The position numbers were made by a program, and so were the translations under genes. This document shows, piece by piece, positions 1 through 9,860 of a DNA stretch of 64,000 nucleotides. Position 1 is the first letter of the stretch. Each line of letters opens with the position of its first letter. Under the pieces are notes generated by a model. The model saw only the letters and a list, made by a program, of their open reading frames with translations, made no database searches and was not told the DNA's origin. This stretch comes from DSNY01 sp016861185 (GTDB lineage Bacteria; Pseudomonadota; Gammaproteobacteria; Burkholderiales; Burkholderiaceae_F), in contig SZOR01000008.1 in assembly GCA_030263275.1 (NCBI GenBank), positions 1 to 64,000 of the forward strand, read 5' to 3'.

Positions 1-43
1 GGCGCAACGGTAGGCGAAGCTCCCCGTCCGCGGCCGAGCCGGG

Positions 44-790
44 TCAGCGCTGCGCGGCGAGCGCGTCGGCCCGCGCCTGCGCCTCCTTGAAGTCGAGCGT
101 GCCTTCGTACAGCGAGCGGCCGAGGATCGCGGCTTCGATGCCCTCGTCCTCGACCGCGCACAGCTTGTCGATGTCGGCGAGGCTCGCCACGCCGCCGCTG
201 GCGATCACGGGGATCTTGACCGCGCGCGCCAGTTCCACGGTCGCTTCGATGTTCACGCCGGTCAGCATGCCGTCGCGGCCGATGTCGGTGTACAGGATCG
301 CGTCGACGCCGTAGTCCTCGAACTTCTGCGCGAGGTCGACGACGTCGTGCCCGGTGAGCTTGCTCCAGCCGTCGGTCGCGACCTTGCCGCCCTTGGCGTC
401 GAGCGCGACGATCACGTGCCCACCGAAGGCCGAACAGGCGTCGTGCAGGAAACCAGGGTTCTTCACCGCCGCGGTGCCGATCACGACGAAGCGCACGCCG
501 TCGTCGATGTAGCGCTCGATCGTGTCCAGATCGCGCAGACCGCCGCCGAGTTGAACCGGCACCTCTTCACCGACCGCGGCGACGATCTTCTTGATCACCG
601 GTTCGTTGACCGGTTTGCCCGAGCGCGCGCCGTTCAGGTCGACGATGTGCAGCCTGCGGGCACCGAGCTGGACCCAATGCCGCGCCATCGCGACCGGATC
701 CTCGGAAAAGACGGTCGCGTCGTTCATGTTGCCCTGGCGCAGGCGCACGCAGCGCCCGTCCTTCAGGTCAATCGCAGGGATCAGCAGCAT
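44..790 (-). CDS. hisA: phosphoribosylformimino-AICAR phosphate isomerase HisA
   Basis: 248 residues, the usual HisA length. It catalyses the Amadori isomerisation of ProFAR to PRFAR, the fourth step of histidine synthesis, in the cytoplasm. The (beta/alpha)8 barrel is evident: the first strand carries the catalytic Asp8 in PAIDLKDG, the second catalytic Asp is D131 in VALDAKGG, and phosphate-binding glycines lie in LGGGLRD and IASGGVA. It is the last his gene in the window, 105 bp after hisH in the direction of transcription. The 43 bases beyond its stop hold no start of hisF, so hisF should begin just outside the window. Confidence 0.97.
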   Translation of the reverse strand: MLLIPAIDLKDGRCVRLRQGNMNDATVFSEDPVAMARHWVQLGARRLHIVDLNGARSGKPVNEPVIKKIVAAVGEEVPVQLGGGLRDLDTIERYIDDGVRFVVIGTAAVKNPGFLHDACSAFGGHVIVALDAKGGKVATDGWSKLTGHDVVDLAQKFEDYGVDAILYTDIGRDGMLTGVNIEATVELARAVKIPVIASGGVASLADIDKLCAVEDEGIEAAILGRSLYEGTLDFKEAQARADALAAQR

Positions 791-895
791 CGAGTGCTCG
801 CTGCGGCAGGTTCTGGCGTGGGCGTGTCGCGAAGCCGGAAGCGGCGGGAGAATCGGCGGGATGGCTCGGGATGGCCGCGGGAGCGCGCCAATGAG

Positions 896-1543
896 TCACG
901 GCGCCCAGCGCGTGAAGTTTTCGTAGAGCTTGAGTCCGGCGGCGGCGCTTTTTTCGGGATGAAACTGGGTCGCGAAAATATTATCCCGCGCCACCGCGCA
1001 GGTAAAGGCGCGGCCGTAGGTCGCTTCGCCGACGATCAACGGCGCATCGGCCGGCGCGACGTAGAAGCTGTGCACGAAATAGAACCAGCTCCCGTCGGCG
1101 ACGCCGCGCCACAACGGATGCGCACGCGTCTGCGCCACGCGGTTCCAGCCCATATGCGGCACCTTTAGCCGCGCACCATCCGGCCGCCGCATGTCCTCGT
1201 CGCGAAAGCGCACGACCGCGCCCGGGAACAGTCCCAGCCCCGGCGTGCGCGTGCCGGGCGCGCGCGTTTCTTCGGACCAGTCGAACAGCATCTGTTCGCC
1301 GATGCACACCGCGAACAGCGGTTTGCCGGCCGCGGCGCGGCGCACGCAGTCCTCGAGCCCCGCGTCGCGCAAGTACTGCATGCAGTCGGGCATCGCTCCC
1401 TGGCCGGGCAGCACGACGCGGTCGGCCGCGTCGATTTCGGCCGCGCTCGAAGTCACGCGCACCGTCTCGCGCGGCGCGACATGCTCGAGCGCCTTCGCGA
1501 CCGAGCGCAGGTTCCCCATGCCGTAATCGACGACGGCGATCAT
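896..1543 (-). CDS. hisH: imidazole glycerol phosphate synthase, glutaminase subunit HisH
   Basis: 215 residues, a class I glutamine amidotransferase that hydrolyses glutamine and channels ammonia to HisF. The triad is visible as Cys80 (in AVCIGEQ), His195 and Glu197 (in QFHPEKS). The oxyanion loop PGQGA lies near residue 47. The nucleophile elbow reads VCIGEQ where many homologues have VCLGMQ; the Cys is intact, so this looks like ordinary variation. It follows hisB after 7 bp in the operon and needs HisF, which is not in the window. Confidence 0.96.
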   Translation of the reverse strand: MIAVVDYGMGNLRSVAKALEHVAPRETVRVTSSAAEIDAADRVVLPGQGAMPDCMQYLRDAGLEDCVRRAAAGKPLFAVCIGEQMLFDWSEETRAPGTRTPGLGLFPGAVVRFRDEDMRRPDGARLKVPHMGWNRVAQTRAHPLWRGVADGSWFYFVHSFYVAPADAPLIVGEATYGRAFTCAVARDNIFATQFHPEKSAAAGLKLYENFTRWAP

Positions 1544-1550
1544 CGCGCTG

Positions 1551-2144
1551 CTACAGCGTGCCCTTGGTGCTCGGCACCGTGCCCGCCGCGCGCGGGTCGG
1601 GTTCGAGCGCCATGCGCAGCGCGCGCGCGAAGGCCTTGAACACCGTTTCGCACTGGTGGTGCGCGTTGGCGCCGCGCAGGTTGTCGACGTGCAGCGTGAC
1701 CTGCGCGTGATTGACGAAGCCCTGGAAGAACTCGTGCGCGAGGTCGACGTCGAACTCGCCGATCATCGCGCGCGTGAACGGCACGTGCCATTCGAGCCCC
1801 GGCCGGCCGGAGAAGTCGACGACCACGCGCGACAGCGCCTCGTCGAGCGGCACGTACGCGTGACCGTAGCGGCGGATGCCGCGCTTGTCGCCGACGGCGC
1901 GCGCCACCGCCTGCCCGAGCGTGATGCCGACGTCCTCGACCGTGTGGTGCGCGTCGATGTGCAGGTCGCCCTTCGCTTCGATCGTCAGGTCGAACGCGGC
2001 GTGCCGCGCGATCTGGTCGAGCATGTGGTCGAAGAAGCCGATCCCGGTCGCGAGCTGCGACATGCCGCCGCCGTCCAGATCGACGACGACGCGGATCTGC
2101 GTTTCGGCGGTGTTGCGGACGATCTCAGCGGTGCGAGGGGTCAT
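1551..2144 (-). CDS. hisB: imidazoleglycerol-phosphate dehydratase HisB
   Basis: 197 residues, the monofunctional dehydratase without the histidinol-phosphatase domain found in enterobacterial HisB. It dehydrates IGP to imidazole acetol phosphate. The repeated metal-binding motifs are clear: FFDHML at 37-42, DAHHTVED at 64-71 and NAHHQCE at 160-166, whose paired histidines bind the Mn ions. It sits 6 bp downstream of hisC. Confidence 0.97.
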   Translation of the reverse strand: MTPRTAEIVRNTAETQIRVVVDLDGGGMSQLATGIGFFDHMLDQIARHAAFDLTIEAKGDLHIDAHHTVEDVGITLGQAVARAVGDKRGIRRYGHAYVPLDEALSRVVVDFSGRPGLEWHVPFTRAMIGEFDVDLAHEFFQGFVNHAQVTLHVDNLRGANAHHQCETVFKAFARALRMALEPDPRAAGTVPSTKGTL

Positions 2145-2150
2145 GGTCGC

Positions 2151-3251
2151 TCAAAGGCTCGCCTTCAGTGCGTCGAGAAACGCGTCGTTCTCCTGCGGCG
2201 TCCCGACCGTCGTCCGCAAACAGCCGGCGAGCAGCGGATGCATGCGGGCGACGTTCTTGATCAGTATGCCGCGCGCCTTCAGCCCTGCAAACACGCCGTC
2301 GGGATCGGCGACGCGGAACAGGATGAAGTTGGCGGCGGAGTCGAATGCAGTGACGCCCGGCAACGCGCGCAGCGCGGCGAGCAGCCGCGCGCGCTCCGCG
2401 CGCACTTCGGCCGCCTGCGCATCGAGCACGTCGAGATGGTCGAGCAGCAGATCGGCGGTGGCGAGCGTCAGCACGTTGACGTTGTACGGCGGGCGCAGCT
2501 TGTCGAATTGCCCGATCCACGCCGAATCGCCGGCGAGATACCCGAGCCGGATGCCCGCGAGTCCGAGCTTCGACAGCGTGCGCAGCACGAGCAGGTTCGG
2601 CCGCGGTTTGGCACCGTCAGCGAGCTGCGGCAGCCAGGTGTCGCGCGCGAAGGGCAGGTAGGCCTCGTCGAGCACGACGAGCCCCGGCGCGGCGTCGAGG
2701 ATCGCCTCCACCGCGCTGCGATCGAACAGATTGCCGGTCGGGTTGTTCGGCCAGGCGATGAAGATCACCGCGGGCCGCTCGCGCGCGATCGCGGCGAGCA
2801 GCGCATCGCCGTCGAGCGAAAAATCCGCGCGCAGCGGCACGCCGACGAAGCGGCAGCCGTCGAACTTCGCGCTCATCTCGTACATCACGAAGCTCGGCCA
2901 CGGCGACAGAACCACCGCGCCCGGCTTCGCGCAGGCCTGGATCACGAGGTGGATCAGCTCGTCCGAACCGTTGCCGAGCATCAGCGCCATGCCGGCCGGA
3001 AGATCGATCGCGCGCGCGAGCTTGGCCTTGAACGCAGCGGGATTCGCCGGCGGATAGCGGTTCAGCGCGACCTGTGCGAGCCGCTCGCCGAGCGTGCGCG
3101 CGAGCGCCGCAGGCAGCCGGTACGGGTTCTCCATCGCATCGAGCTTGATCAGCCCCTCGGCCGGCGGCACGTGATAGGCGCTGACCGCGAGCACGTCGTC
3201 GCGCAGGATCGACAGATCGGGCTTCGCCCGGAAATTGGTGTCTGACCCCAT
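2151..3251 (-). CDS. hisC: histidinol-phosphate aminotransferase HisC
   Basis: 366 residues, a fold type I PLP aminotransferase. The PLP lysine is K228 (LRTLSKLG); the pyridine-binding Asp is D195 (VLDEAY) and the Asn site is in WPNNPTG. The ATG at 3251 overlaps the hisD stop by one base (TAATG). The first seven residues, MGSDTNF, are encoded by a copy of the AATGGGGTCAGACACC motif that also flanks the transposase near 22 kb. Family similarity seems to begin around DDVLAVSAYHV (residue 18 on), so the N-terminus looks replaced or extended by the repeat. No other ATG is available before M40, which is too far inside. Confidence 0.95.
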   Translation of the reverse strand: MGSDTNFRAKPDLSILRDDVLAVSAYHVPPAEGLIKLDAMENPYRLPAALARTLGERLAQVALNRYPPANPAAFKAKLARAIDLPAGMALMLGNGSDELIHLVIQACAKPGAVVLSPWPSFVMYEMSAKFDGCRFVGVPLRADFSLDGDALLAAIARERPAVIFIAWPNNPTGNLFDRSAVEAILDAAPGLVVLDEAYLPFARDTWLPQLADGAKPRPNLLVLRTLSKLGLAGIRLGYLAGDSAWIGQFDKLRPPYNVNVLTLATADLLLDHLDVLDAQAAEVRAERARLLAALRALPGVTAFDSAANFILFRVADPDGVFAGLKARGILIKNVARMHPLLAGCLRTTVGTPQENDAFLDALKASL

Positions 3252-3252
3252 T
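3237..3252 (-). repeat. RAYT-type motif at the hisD/hisC junction
   Basis: Minus strand reads AATGGGGTCAGACACC, identical over 16 bases to the motif on both sides of the RAYT transposase (21478-21493 and 22315-22330). It covers the hisC start codon and most of the hisD stop codon. Seen directly in the sequence; that it arrived by transposition is inference. Confidence 0.8.
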
Positions 3253-4549
3253 ATTTTTCGAGGCGGTAGGCGGCGCTTTGCGCGTGCGCGGGGAGTTGCT
3301 CGCCCGTGGCCAGGCGCTCGGCGATGCGGCCGAGCGTCTGCGCGCCGGCGCGCGAGACGTGGATCAGGCTCGTGCGTTTCTGGAAGTCGTAGACGCCGAG
3401 CGGCGAAGAGAAGCGCGCCGTGCGCGCGGTCGGCAGCACGTGGTTCGGGCCGGCGCAGTAGTCGCCGAGCGATTCGCTCGAATAGCGGCCGAGGAAGATC
3501 GCGCCGGCGTGGCGGATTCTCTCCGCCCAGCGCTCGGGCTCTTCGGTGGAAATCTCGAGGTGCTCGGGTGCGATTCGATCAGCGATCGCGCAGGCTTCGT
3601 CCAGATCGCGCGTGCGGATCAGCGCGCCGCGATTCGCCAGCGAAGTCTCGATGATCGCGCGCCGCGGCTGGGTCGGCAGCAGCCTGGCGATCGAAGCGGC
3701 GACCGCCTCGATGAACTTCCCGTCCGGCGTCAGCAGGATCGCCTGCGCGAGTTCGTCGTGCTCGGCCTGCGAGAACAGATCCATCGCGATCCAGTCCGGA
3801 TCGGTCTTGCCGTCGCAGATGACCAGGATCTCGCTGGGCCCCGCGATCATGTCGATGCCGACCACGCCGAACACGCGCCGCTTGGCCGCGGCGACGTACG
3901 CATTGCCGGGACCAACGATCTTGTCGACCGCAGGCACGGTCGCCGTGCCGTAGGCGAGCGCGCCGATCGCCTGCGCGCCGCCGATCGCGAACGCGCGCGT
4001 CACGCCCGCAAGGCTCGCCGCGGCGAGCACGAGCGGGTTCTTCTCGCCGGCAGGCGTGGGCACGACCATCACGATCTCGCGCACGCCCGCGACCTGCGCG
4101 GGAATCGCGTTCATCAGCACCGACGACGGATACGCCGCCTTGCCGCCTGGCACGTACAGCCCCACGCGGTCGAGCGGCGTCACGCGCTGACCCAGCGCCG
4201 TGCCGTCTTCCTCGACGATCTTCCAGCTCTCGCCGCGCTGCTTCTCGTGGAAGACCTGGATGCGGCGCGCGGCGGCTTCGAGCGCGGCGCAGTCTTCGAG
4301 CGACAGCGCTTCGAGAGCGGCGCGCATCTCGTCCATGCCGATCTCGAGCGCAGCGACCGACGGCGCGTCGACGCGATCGAAGCGGCGCGTGTACTCGAGC
4401 ACGGCGGCGTCGCCGCGCGCTTTCACGTCGTCGACGATCGCCTCCGCCACGCGCTCGATCTCGCGATCGCCCGCCGTGTCGACCGCGACGAGCTGCGCGA
4501 ACGCCGCATCGAAACCCGGGTCGCGCGTGTCGAGCATCCTCACTTTCAT
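3251..4549 (-). CDS. hisD: histidinol dehydrogenase HisD
   Basis: 432 residues. It oxidises histidinol to histidine in two NAD-dependent steps using Zn. Visible sites are Q261 and H264 in SQAEHDELAQ, the catalytic pair E329-H330 in APEHLEI, and the family signature around DMIAGPSEI (233-241). The frame stays open far upstream to 4900, but the ATG at 4549 gives the normal length, and its ATGA overlaps the hisG stop, so I chose it. Confidence 0.96.
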   Translation of the reverse strand: MKVRMLDTRDPGFDAAFAQLVAVDTAGDREIERVAEAIVDDVKARGDAAVLEYTRRFDRVDAPSVAALEIGMDEMRAALEALSLEDCAALEAAARRIQVFHEKQRGESWKIVEEDGTALGQRVTPLDRVGLYVPGGKAAYPSSVLMNAIPAQVAGVREIVMVVPTPAGEKNPLVLAAASLAGVTRAFAIGGAQAIGALAYGTATVPAVDKIVGPGNAYVAAAKRRVFGVVGIDMIAGPSEILVICDGKTDPDWIAMDLFSQAEHDELAQAILLTPDGKFIEAVAASIARLLPTQPRRAIIETSLANRGALIRTRDLDEACAIADRIAPEHLEISTEEPERWAERIRHAGAIFLGRYSSESLGDYCAGPNHVLPTARTARFSSPLGVYDFQKRTSLIHVSRAGAQTLGRIAERLATGEQLPAHAQSAAYRLEK

Positions 4550-5184
4550 TGCCGGGTCACTGCTTCCAGTTTGTCGATCAGCGGCTCGACTTCGTCGCGC
4601 CGCGTCTTCAGCGCGGCGACGTTGACGATCAGCCGTGAAGAAATCGAGGCGATCTCCTCGACCTCGACCAGGTCGTTCGCGCGCAGCGTACCGCCGCTCG
4701 ACACGAGGTCGACGATCGCGTCCGCCAGCCCCGCCAGCGGCGCCAGTTCCATCGAGCCGTACAGCTTGATCAGGTCGACGTGCACCCCTTTCGCGGCGAA
4801 GTGTTCCCTCGCGGTCTGCACGTACTTCGTGGCCACACGCAGCCGCGCGCCGCGCCTCACGGCCGCCGCGTAGTCGAACCCCGCGGGCGCGGCCACGCAC
4901 AGCCGGCAGCGCGCGATGCCGAGGTCGACCGGCACGTACAGCCCCTGCCCGCCATGCTCCATCAGCACATCCTTGCCCGCCACGCCGAGTTCGGCCGCAC
5001 CGTACTGCACGTAGGTCGGCACGTCGGAGGCGCGCACGACGACGATGCGCAGGTTCGGGTCCGACGTGCCGATGATCAGCTTGCGCGAGGTCTCCGGATC
5101 CTCGAGCGGCGTGATCCCCCCGCGCGCTAGCAGCGGCGCGGTTTCCTCGAAGATGCGGCCTTTCGACAGTGCGAGCGTGATCAT
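4546..5184 (-). CDS. hisG: ATP phosphoribosyltransferase, short form HisG
   Basis: 212 residues. It catalyses the committed step, ATP plus PRPP to phosphoribosyl-ATP. The length and the ending just after the second periplasmic-binding-like lobe (SGGTLRANDLVEVE near 160) mark the short form, which lacks the C-terminal regulatory domain. By family knowledge it works only in a complex with HisZ; no hisZ lies in this window. It is the first gene of the his operon here, preceded by an inverted-repeat element and murA. Confidence 0.95.
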   Translation of the reverse strand: MITLALSKGRIFEETAPLLARGGITPLEDPETSRKLIIGTSDPNLRIVVVRASDVPTYVQYGAAELGVAGKDVLMEHGGQGLYVPVDLGIARCRLCVAAPAGFDYAAAVRRGARLRVATKYVQTAREHFAAKGVHVDLIKLYGSMELAPLAGLADAIVDLVSSGGTLRANDLVEVEEIASISSRLIVNVAALKTRRDEVEPLIDKLEAVTRQ

Positions 5185-5205
5185 CGTGTCGTCGATACGC
5201 TGGAA

Positions 5206-5285
5206 TTCAACACCGAGACACTGAGATCACCGAGAAGAGCGCAAATGGATTCATTGCTCCGTGTTCTCCGTGTCTCTGCGGTGAA
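5206..5285. repeat. inverted-repeat element A, copy 1
   Basis: The left arm (CACCGAGACACTGAGATCAC) and right arm (GTGTTCTCCGTGTCTCTGCG) are imperfect reverse complements around a short AT-richer centre, giving a long hairpin. It fills the gap between the murA stop and the hisG start. The same family occurs at 14993, 16577, 52054 and 53329. It may end murA transcription, but there is no clean T-run. Confidence 0.85.
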
Positions 5286-5290
5286 CGCAA

Positions 5291-6634
<1,344 letters not shown>

Positions 6635-6745
6635 GACGTCCTCCTGAATGCGCCCGCACCGCGCGGGCCGCAAGGAGGAAGCGTCGCCGCCGCGACCGAA
6701 GTCCCGGCGAAGCGCAGATGAAGGAAGCGTGAAGCGCGCACCGTA

Positions 6746-6982
6746 TCAGCCCTTGTATTCGCCGGGCGCGAGCGTCTTCATCGACAGCGCGTGGATTTCC
6801 TCGCGCATGCGGCCGCCGAGCGCTGCGTAGACGAGCTGGTGGCGCTGCACGCGCGTCTTGCCCTCGAACGCAGGGCTGACGATCAGCGCCTCGAAGTGAT
6901 GACCGTCGCCGCGCACTTCGAGCACGTCGCAGGGCAGCGCCCGCGCGATATGGTTGCGGATGTCCTCGGGAGTCGGAAGCAT
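6746..6982 (-). CDS. BolA family protein (IbaG/YrbA-like)
   Basis: 78 residues with the BolA fold signature: GDGHHFEALIVSPAFEGKTRVQRH followed in part by ALGGRMREEIHALSMKT. The conserved His (FEGKTRVQRHQ) and the invariant IHALS segment are present. In gammaproteobacteria the YrbA/IbaG gene lies between the mla genes and murA, and here it again sits just upstream of murA, which supports the IbaG subtype. BolA proteins bind monothiol glutaredoxins and Fe-S clusters. It starts 2 bp after the stop of the ABC permease, so it is likely co-transcribed. Confidence 0.9.
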   Translation of the reverse strand: MLPTPEDIRNHIARALPCDVLEVRGDGHHFEALIVSPAFEGKTRVQRHQLVYAALGGRMREEIHALSMKTLAPGEYKG

Positions 6983-6984
6983 GT

Positions 6985-7848
6985 TCAGTGTCTGATCTTG
7001 TAGCCGCGCACGAGCATGCGCAATGCGATCGCCGACGCCAGGACGAGCGCCGCCAGCACGACGGTCAGGCTCACCCACGGCGACACGTCGGACTGCGCAA
7101 AGAAGCCGTAGCGGAAGCCGTCGACCATGTAGAAGAAGGGATTGAAGTGCGACACCGCCTGCCAGAACGGCGGCAGGCCGTGCACCGAGTAGAACACGCC
7201 GGACAGGAAGGTCGCCGGCATGATGATGAAGTTCTGGAACGCGGCGAGCTGGTCGAACTTGTCCGACACGATGCCCGCGATCAGTCCCAGCACGCCGAGC
7301 AACGCAGCACCCAGCAGCGCGAACACGGCGATCCACAGCGGCGCGGCCAGCGCGGGCGGCGCGAACCAGACCGTCACCGCGAACACGCCGAGCCCGACGA
7401 CCAGCCCGCGCACGACCGACGCGATCACGTAGGCGGCGAAGAACTCGCCGTTGGACAGCGGCGGCAGCAGCACGAACACGAGGTTGCCGGTGATCTTGCT
7501 CTGGATCAGCGACGACGAGCTGTTGGCGAACGCGTTCTGCAGCACGCTCATCATCACCAGCCCGGGGATCAGGAAGGCCGTGTAGCTGACGCCGGGGAAC
7601 GCCTCGACGTGCGCTTCGAGCACGTGGCCGAAGACGAGCAGGTAAAGCACGCCCGTCAGCACCGGCGCCGCCACGGTCTGGAAGCTGACCTTCCAGAAGC
7701 GCAGCACTTCCTTGTGCAGCAGCGTGCGGAAGCCGACTCCCGAGGCCGCGTGCGGCTTCGGCAGTCGCCCCGGCGCAGAGCCTGCCCCGGACTCGATCCG
7801 GGGCGGTGACCCGGCGGCCTGCATATTCAGCGTTCGCGGATCGCTCAT
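6985..7848 (-). CDS. ABC-2 type transporter permease (YadH-like)
   Basis: 287 residues. A cytoplasmic N-terminal stretch of about 40 residues is followed by six hydrophobic segments typical of ABC-2 permeases (for example VAAPVLTGVLYLLVFG, LIPGLVMMSVLQNAFA and LLGVLGLIAGIVSDKF). The ATG at 7848 overlaps the ATPase stop (ATGA), so the two form one exporter. The cargo is unknown; the E. coli YadGH homologues also lack a firm substrate. Confidence 0.88.
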   Translation of the reverse strand: MSDPRTLNMQAAGSPPRIESGAGSAPGRLPKPHAASGVGFRTLLHKEVLRFWKVSFQTVAAPVLTGVLYLLVFGHVLEAHVEAFPGVSYTAFLIPGLVMMSVLQNAFANSSSSLIQSKITGNLVFVLLPPLSNGEFFAAYVIASVVRGLVVGLGVFAVTVWFAPPALAAPLWIAVFALLGAALLGVLGLIAGIVSDKFDQLAAFQNFIIMPATFLSGVFYSVHGLPPFWQAVSHFNPFFYMVDGFRYGFFAQSDVSPWVSLTVVLAALVLASAIALRMLVRGYKIRH

Positions 7849-8780
7849 GCCGCTATCCGCTGCCGGTCGTCGGCCATCAACTGCAGAAACACGTCCTCGA
7901 GATCGGCATGACCGACCTCCAGATCCTCGATCGCGACGCCATGCTCGCGCAGCGCGGCCAGCGTCGACTCGACGTCCTCGACGCGCGCGAGCCGCAGCAC
8001 CGCACGGCCTTCGCCGCGCTCGATCACCGCGGGCTCGAGCGCCAGCGGCAGCGCGCCGCGATGGCGCAGCGCGAGCCGCAGCCCCGACAGCCGCTGCAGC
8101 AGGTTGCGCGTTTCGTCGAGCGCGATCAGGCGGCCGGCCTTCAGCATCGCAATGCGCCCACACAGCGCCTGCGCTTCTTCGAGGTAGTGCGTGGTCAGCA
8201 CGATCGTATGGCCTTCGCGGTTGAGCCGCCGGATGAAGGCCCACAGCGTCTGTCGCAGCTCCACGTCGACGCCCGCGGTCGGCTCGTCGAGGATGATCAC
8301 CGGCGGCCGGTGCACGAGCGCCTGCGCGACCAGCACGCGCCGCTTCATGCCGCCGGACAGCGCGCGCATGTTCGCGTCGGCCTTGTTCGTCAGGTCGAGC
8401 GCGGCCATCACTTCGTCGATCCACGCGTCGTTGTGGCGGATCCCGAAGTAGCCCGACTGGATCCGCAGCGTCTCGCGCACCGAGAAGAACGGATCGAACA
8501 CGAGCTCCTGCGGAACGACGCCGAGCTGCGAGCGCGCGGCGCGGTAGTCGGCGACGACGTCGTGTCCCATCACGGTCGCGCGGCCGCTGGTGGCGCGCGC
8601 CAGCCCCGCGACGATCGAGATCAGCGTCGTCTTGCCCGCGCCGTTCGGGCCGAGCAGTCCGAAGAACTCGCCTTGCTCGATGCGCAGGCTGACGCCGCCG
8701 AGCGCAGTCACCGCTGCCGCGCGCGACGCGTAGCGCTTGACGAGATCGACGACTTCGATGGCGGCAACGGACATCGGCAA
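7845..8780 (-). CDS. ABC transporter ATP-binding protein (YadG-like)
   Basis: 311 residues. Walker A is GPNGAGKTT (44-52), the signature is LSGGMKRR, Walker B is VIILDEPTAGVD, and the H-loop is TTHYLEEA. A C-terminal extension of about 80 residues after the nucleotide-binding domain is usual for this ABC-2 family. The start could be M1 or M3, as neither has a strong ribosome site. A hairpin separates it from the mla operon upstream. It pairs with the permease at 6985. Confidence 0.92.
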   Translation of the reverse strand: MPMSVAAIEVVDLVKRYASRAAAVTALGGVSLRIEQGEFFGLLGPNGAGKTTLISIVAGLARATSGRATVMGHDVVADYRAARSQLGVVPQELVFDPFFSVRETLRIQSGYFGIRHNDAWIDEVMAALDLTNKADANMRALSGGMKRRVLVAQALVHRPPVIILDEPTAGVDVELRQTLWAFIRRLNREGHTIVLTTHYLEEAQALCGRIAMLKAGRLIALDETRNLLQRLSGLRLALRHRGALPLALEPAVIERGEGRAVLRLARVEDVESTLAALREHGVAIEDLEVGHADLEDVFLQLMADDRQRIAA

Positions 8781-8819
8781 AAGACAAGACGGCCGCGCCG
8801 GGCATTGCCCGGGGCGGCC
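8780..8819 (-). terminator. possible terminator at the end of the mla operon
   Basis: On the minus strand GGCCGC pairs with GCGGCC around an inner GC stem with one mismatch and an AATG loop (8791-8819), followed by a T-rich run (GTCTTGTCTTTT). It lies between the mlaB stop and the ABC ATPase start. The T tract is interrupted, so termination may be partial. Confidence 0.45.
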
Positions 8820-8848
8820 AGCGCCGGGATTTTACCGGTGCAGGCCCC

Positions 8849-9124
8849 CTATTCGGAGCCTTGGCGGAACGCGGGAATGAGTTCGTCGACGCCGTACAGG
8901 GTGGCTAGGCTCTTCAGCGCCGCCGGCAACCCGGAAAGCGTGACTCGCGCGCCGCGCGCCTGCGCCTCGCGCTGCCACGCAAGCAGCAGCGCCACCGCAG
9001 AGGAGTCGACCTGCCGGACGGCCGACAGGTCGAAGTCCGCGTCGCCGGCGCGGATTGCGTCGACGCCGGTGCCGAGCAATGCGGCGGCGTTCTCGTTGCT
9101 GATCGACGCGACTTCAAGCTTCAT
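8849..9124 (-). CDS. mlaB: MlaB, STAS-domain subunit of the Mla transporter
   Basis: 91 residues with the STAS pattern: the strand-turn DFDLSAVRQVDSSAVALLLAW (in parts), whose Asp-Ser-Ser lies where the anti-sigma-antagonist fold has its loop. In E. coli MlaB binds and activates the ATPase MlaF on the cytoplasmic face. The ATG at 9124 overlaps the mlaC stop (TGATG); a GTG three bases earlier is an alternative. Last gene of mlaFEDACB. Confidence 0.88.
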   Translation of the reverse strand: MKLEVASISNENAAALLGTGVDAIRAGDADFDLSAVRQVDSSAVALLLAWQREAQARGARVTLSGLPAALKSLATLYGVDELIPAFRQGSE

Positions 9125-9795
9125 CACGCCTTCTTGTCGGCCGCGGCGAGCTGGCGGTTGCGCTCGGTCAGCGACTTGATCAGTCCGTCGATGCCGCCGG
9201 CGTTGATTTCGGCGGCGAACGAGCTCTTGTAGTTCTCGACCAGCCAGACGCCGAGGATGTTGACGTCGTAGATCTTCCAGCCGGCGTCGGTCTTCTCGAG
9301 GCGGTAGTCGAGCTGGATCGGCTCGCCGCGCGACGGCACGACGGCGGTGCGGACGATCACGTCGGTGTCGTTCGGGCCGGCGCGGAACGGACGCATCTGG
9401 ACCTGGTGATCGCGCACGACCGATACCGCGCCGCTGTACGTCCGCACGAGCAACGTGCGGAACTCGCGCGTCAGCGCCTGGCGCTGTTCGGGCGTGGCCT
9501 GCCGCCAGCCGCGGCCGACCGCGAGCTGCGTCATCTTCTCGAAGTTCACGTACGGCAGGATCTTCTCGTCGATCAGTGCGTTGAGCTTACCGACGTCGCC
9601 CGACTGCAGCGATTTGTCCTTCTTGATCGTGTCGAGCACGTCGTTCGACAGCGTGCGGATCAACGCGTCGGGCGCCTGCGCGCCGGACGGCGCGACACTC
9701 GTCGCGGTCGTGCCTTGCGCGGAAGCGGCGCTCGCCAGTGCAGCCGCCGCGGCGAAGGCGACGAAAAGACTCCGGAGTCTGTGCAGGTTTCGCAT
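9124..9795 (-). CDS. mlaC: MlaC, periplasmic phospholipid-binding protein
   Basis: 223 residues. An N-terminal signal peptide (hydrophobic SLFVAFAAAAALASAA, ending ASAQ) is followed by the MlaC/Ttg2D domain with landmarks ILPYVNFEKMTQLAVG and WKIYDVNILGVWLVENY. MlaC carries lipid between MlaA in the outer membrane and the MlaFEDB complex. I chose the ATG at 9795 because it begins directly with the signal peptide. A 65-bp gap separates it from mlaA. Confidence 0.94.
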   Translation of the reverse strand: MRNLHRLRSLFVAFAAAAALASAASAQGTTATSVAPSGAQAPDALIRTLSNDVLDTIKKDKSLQSGDVGKLNALIDEKILPYVNFEKMTQLAVGRGWRQATPEQRQALTREFRTLLVRTYSGAVSVVRDHQVQMRPFRAGPNDTDVIVRTAVVPSRGEPIQLDYRLEKTDAGWKIYDVNILGVWLVENYKSSFAAEINAGGIDGLIKSLTERNRQLAAADKKA

Positions 9796-9860
9796 CGTGG
9801 ATGAGCCGATCGTTCGAAGCGACGATTCTAGGACCCGGGCCGTCGCAGGGTGTTCCCGCA

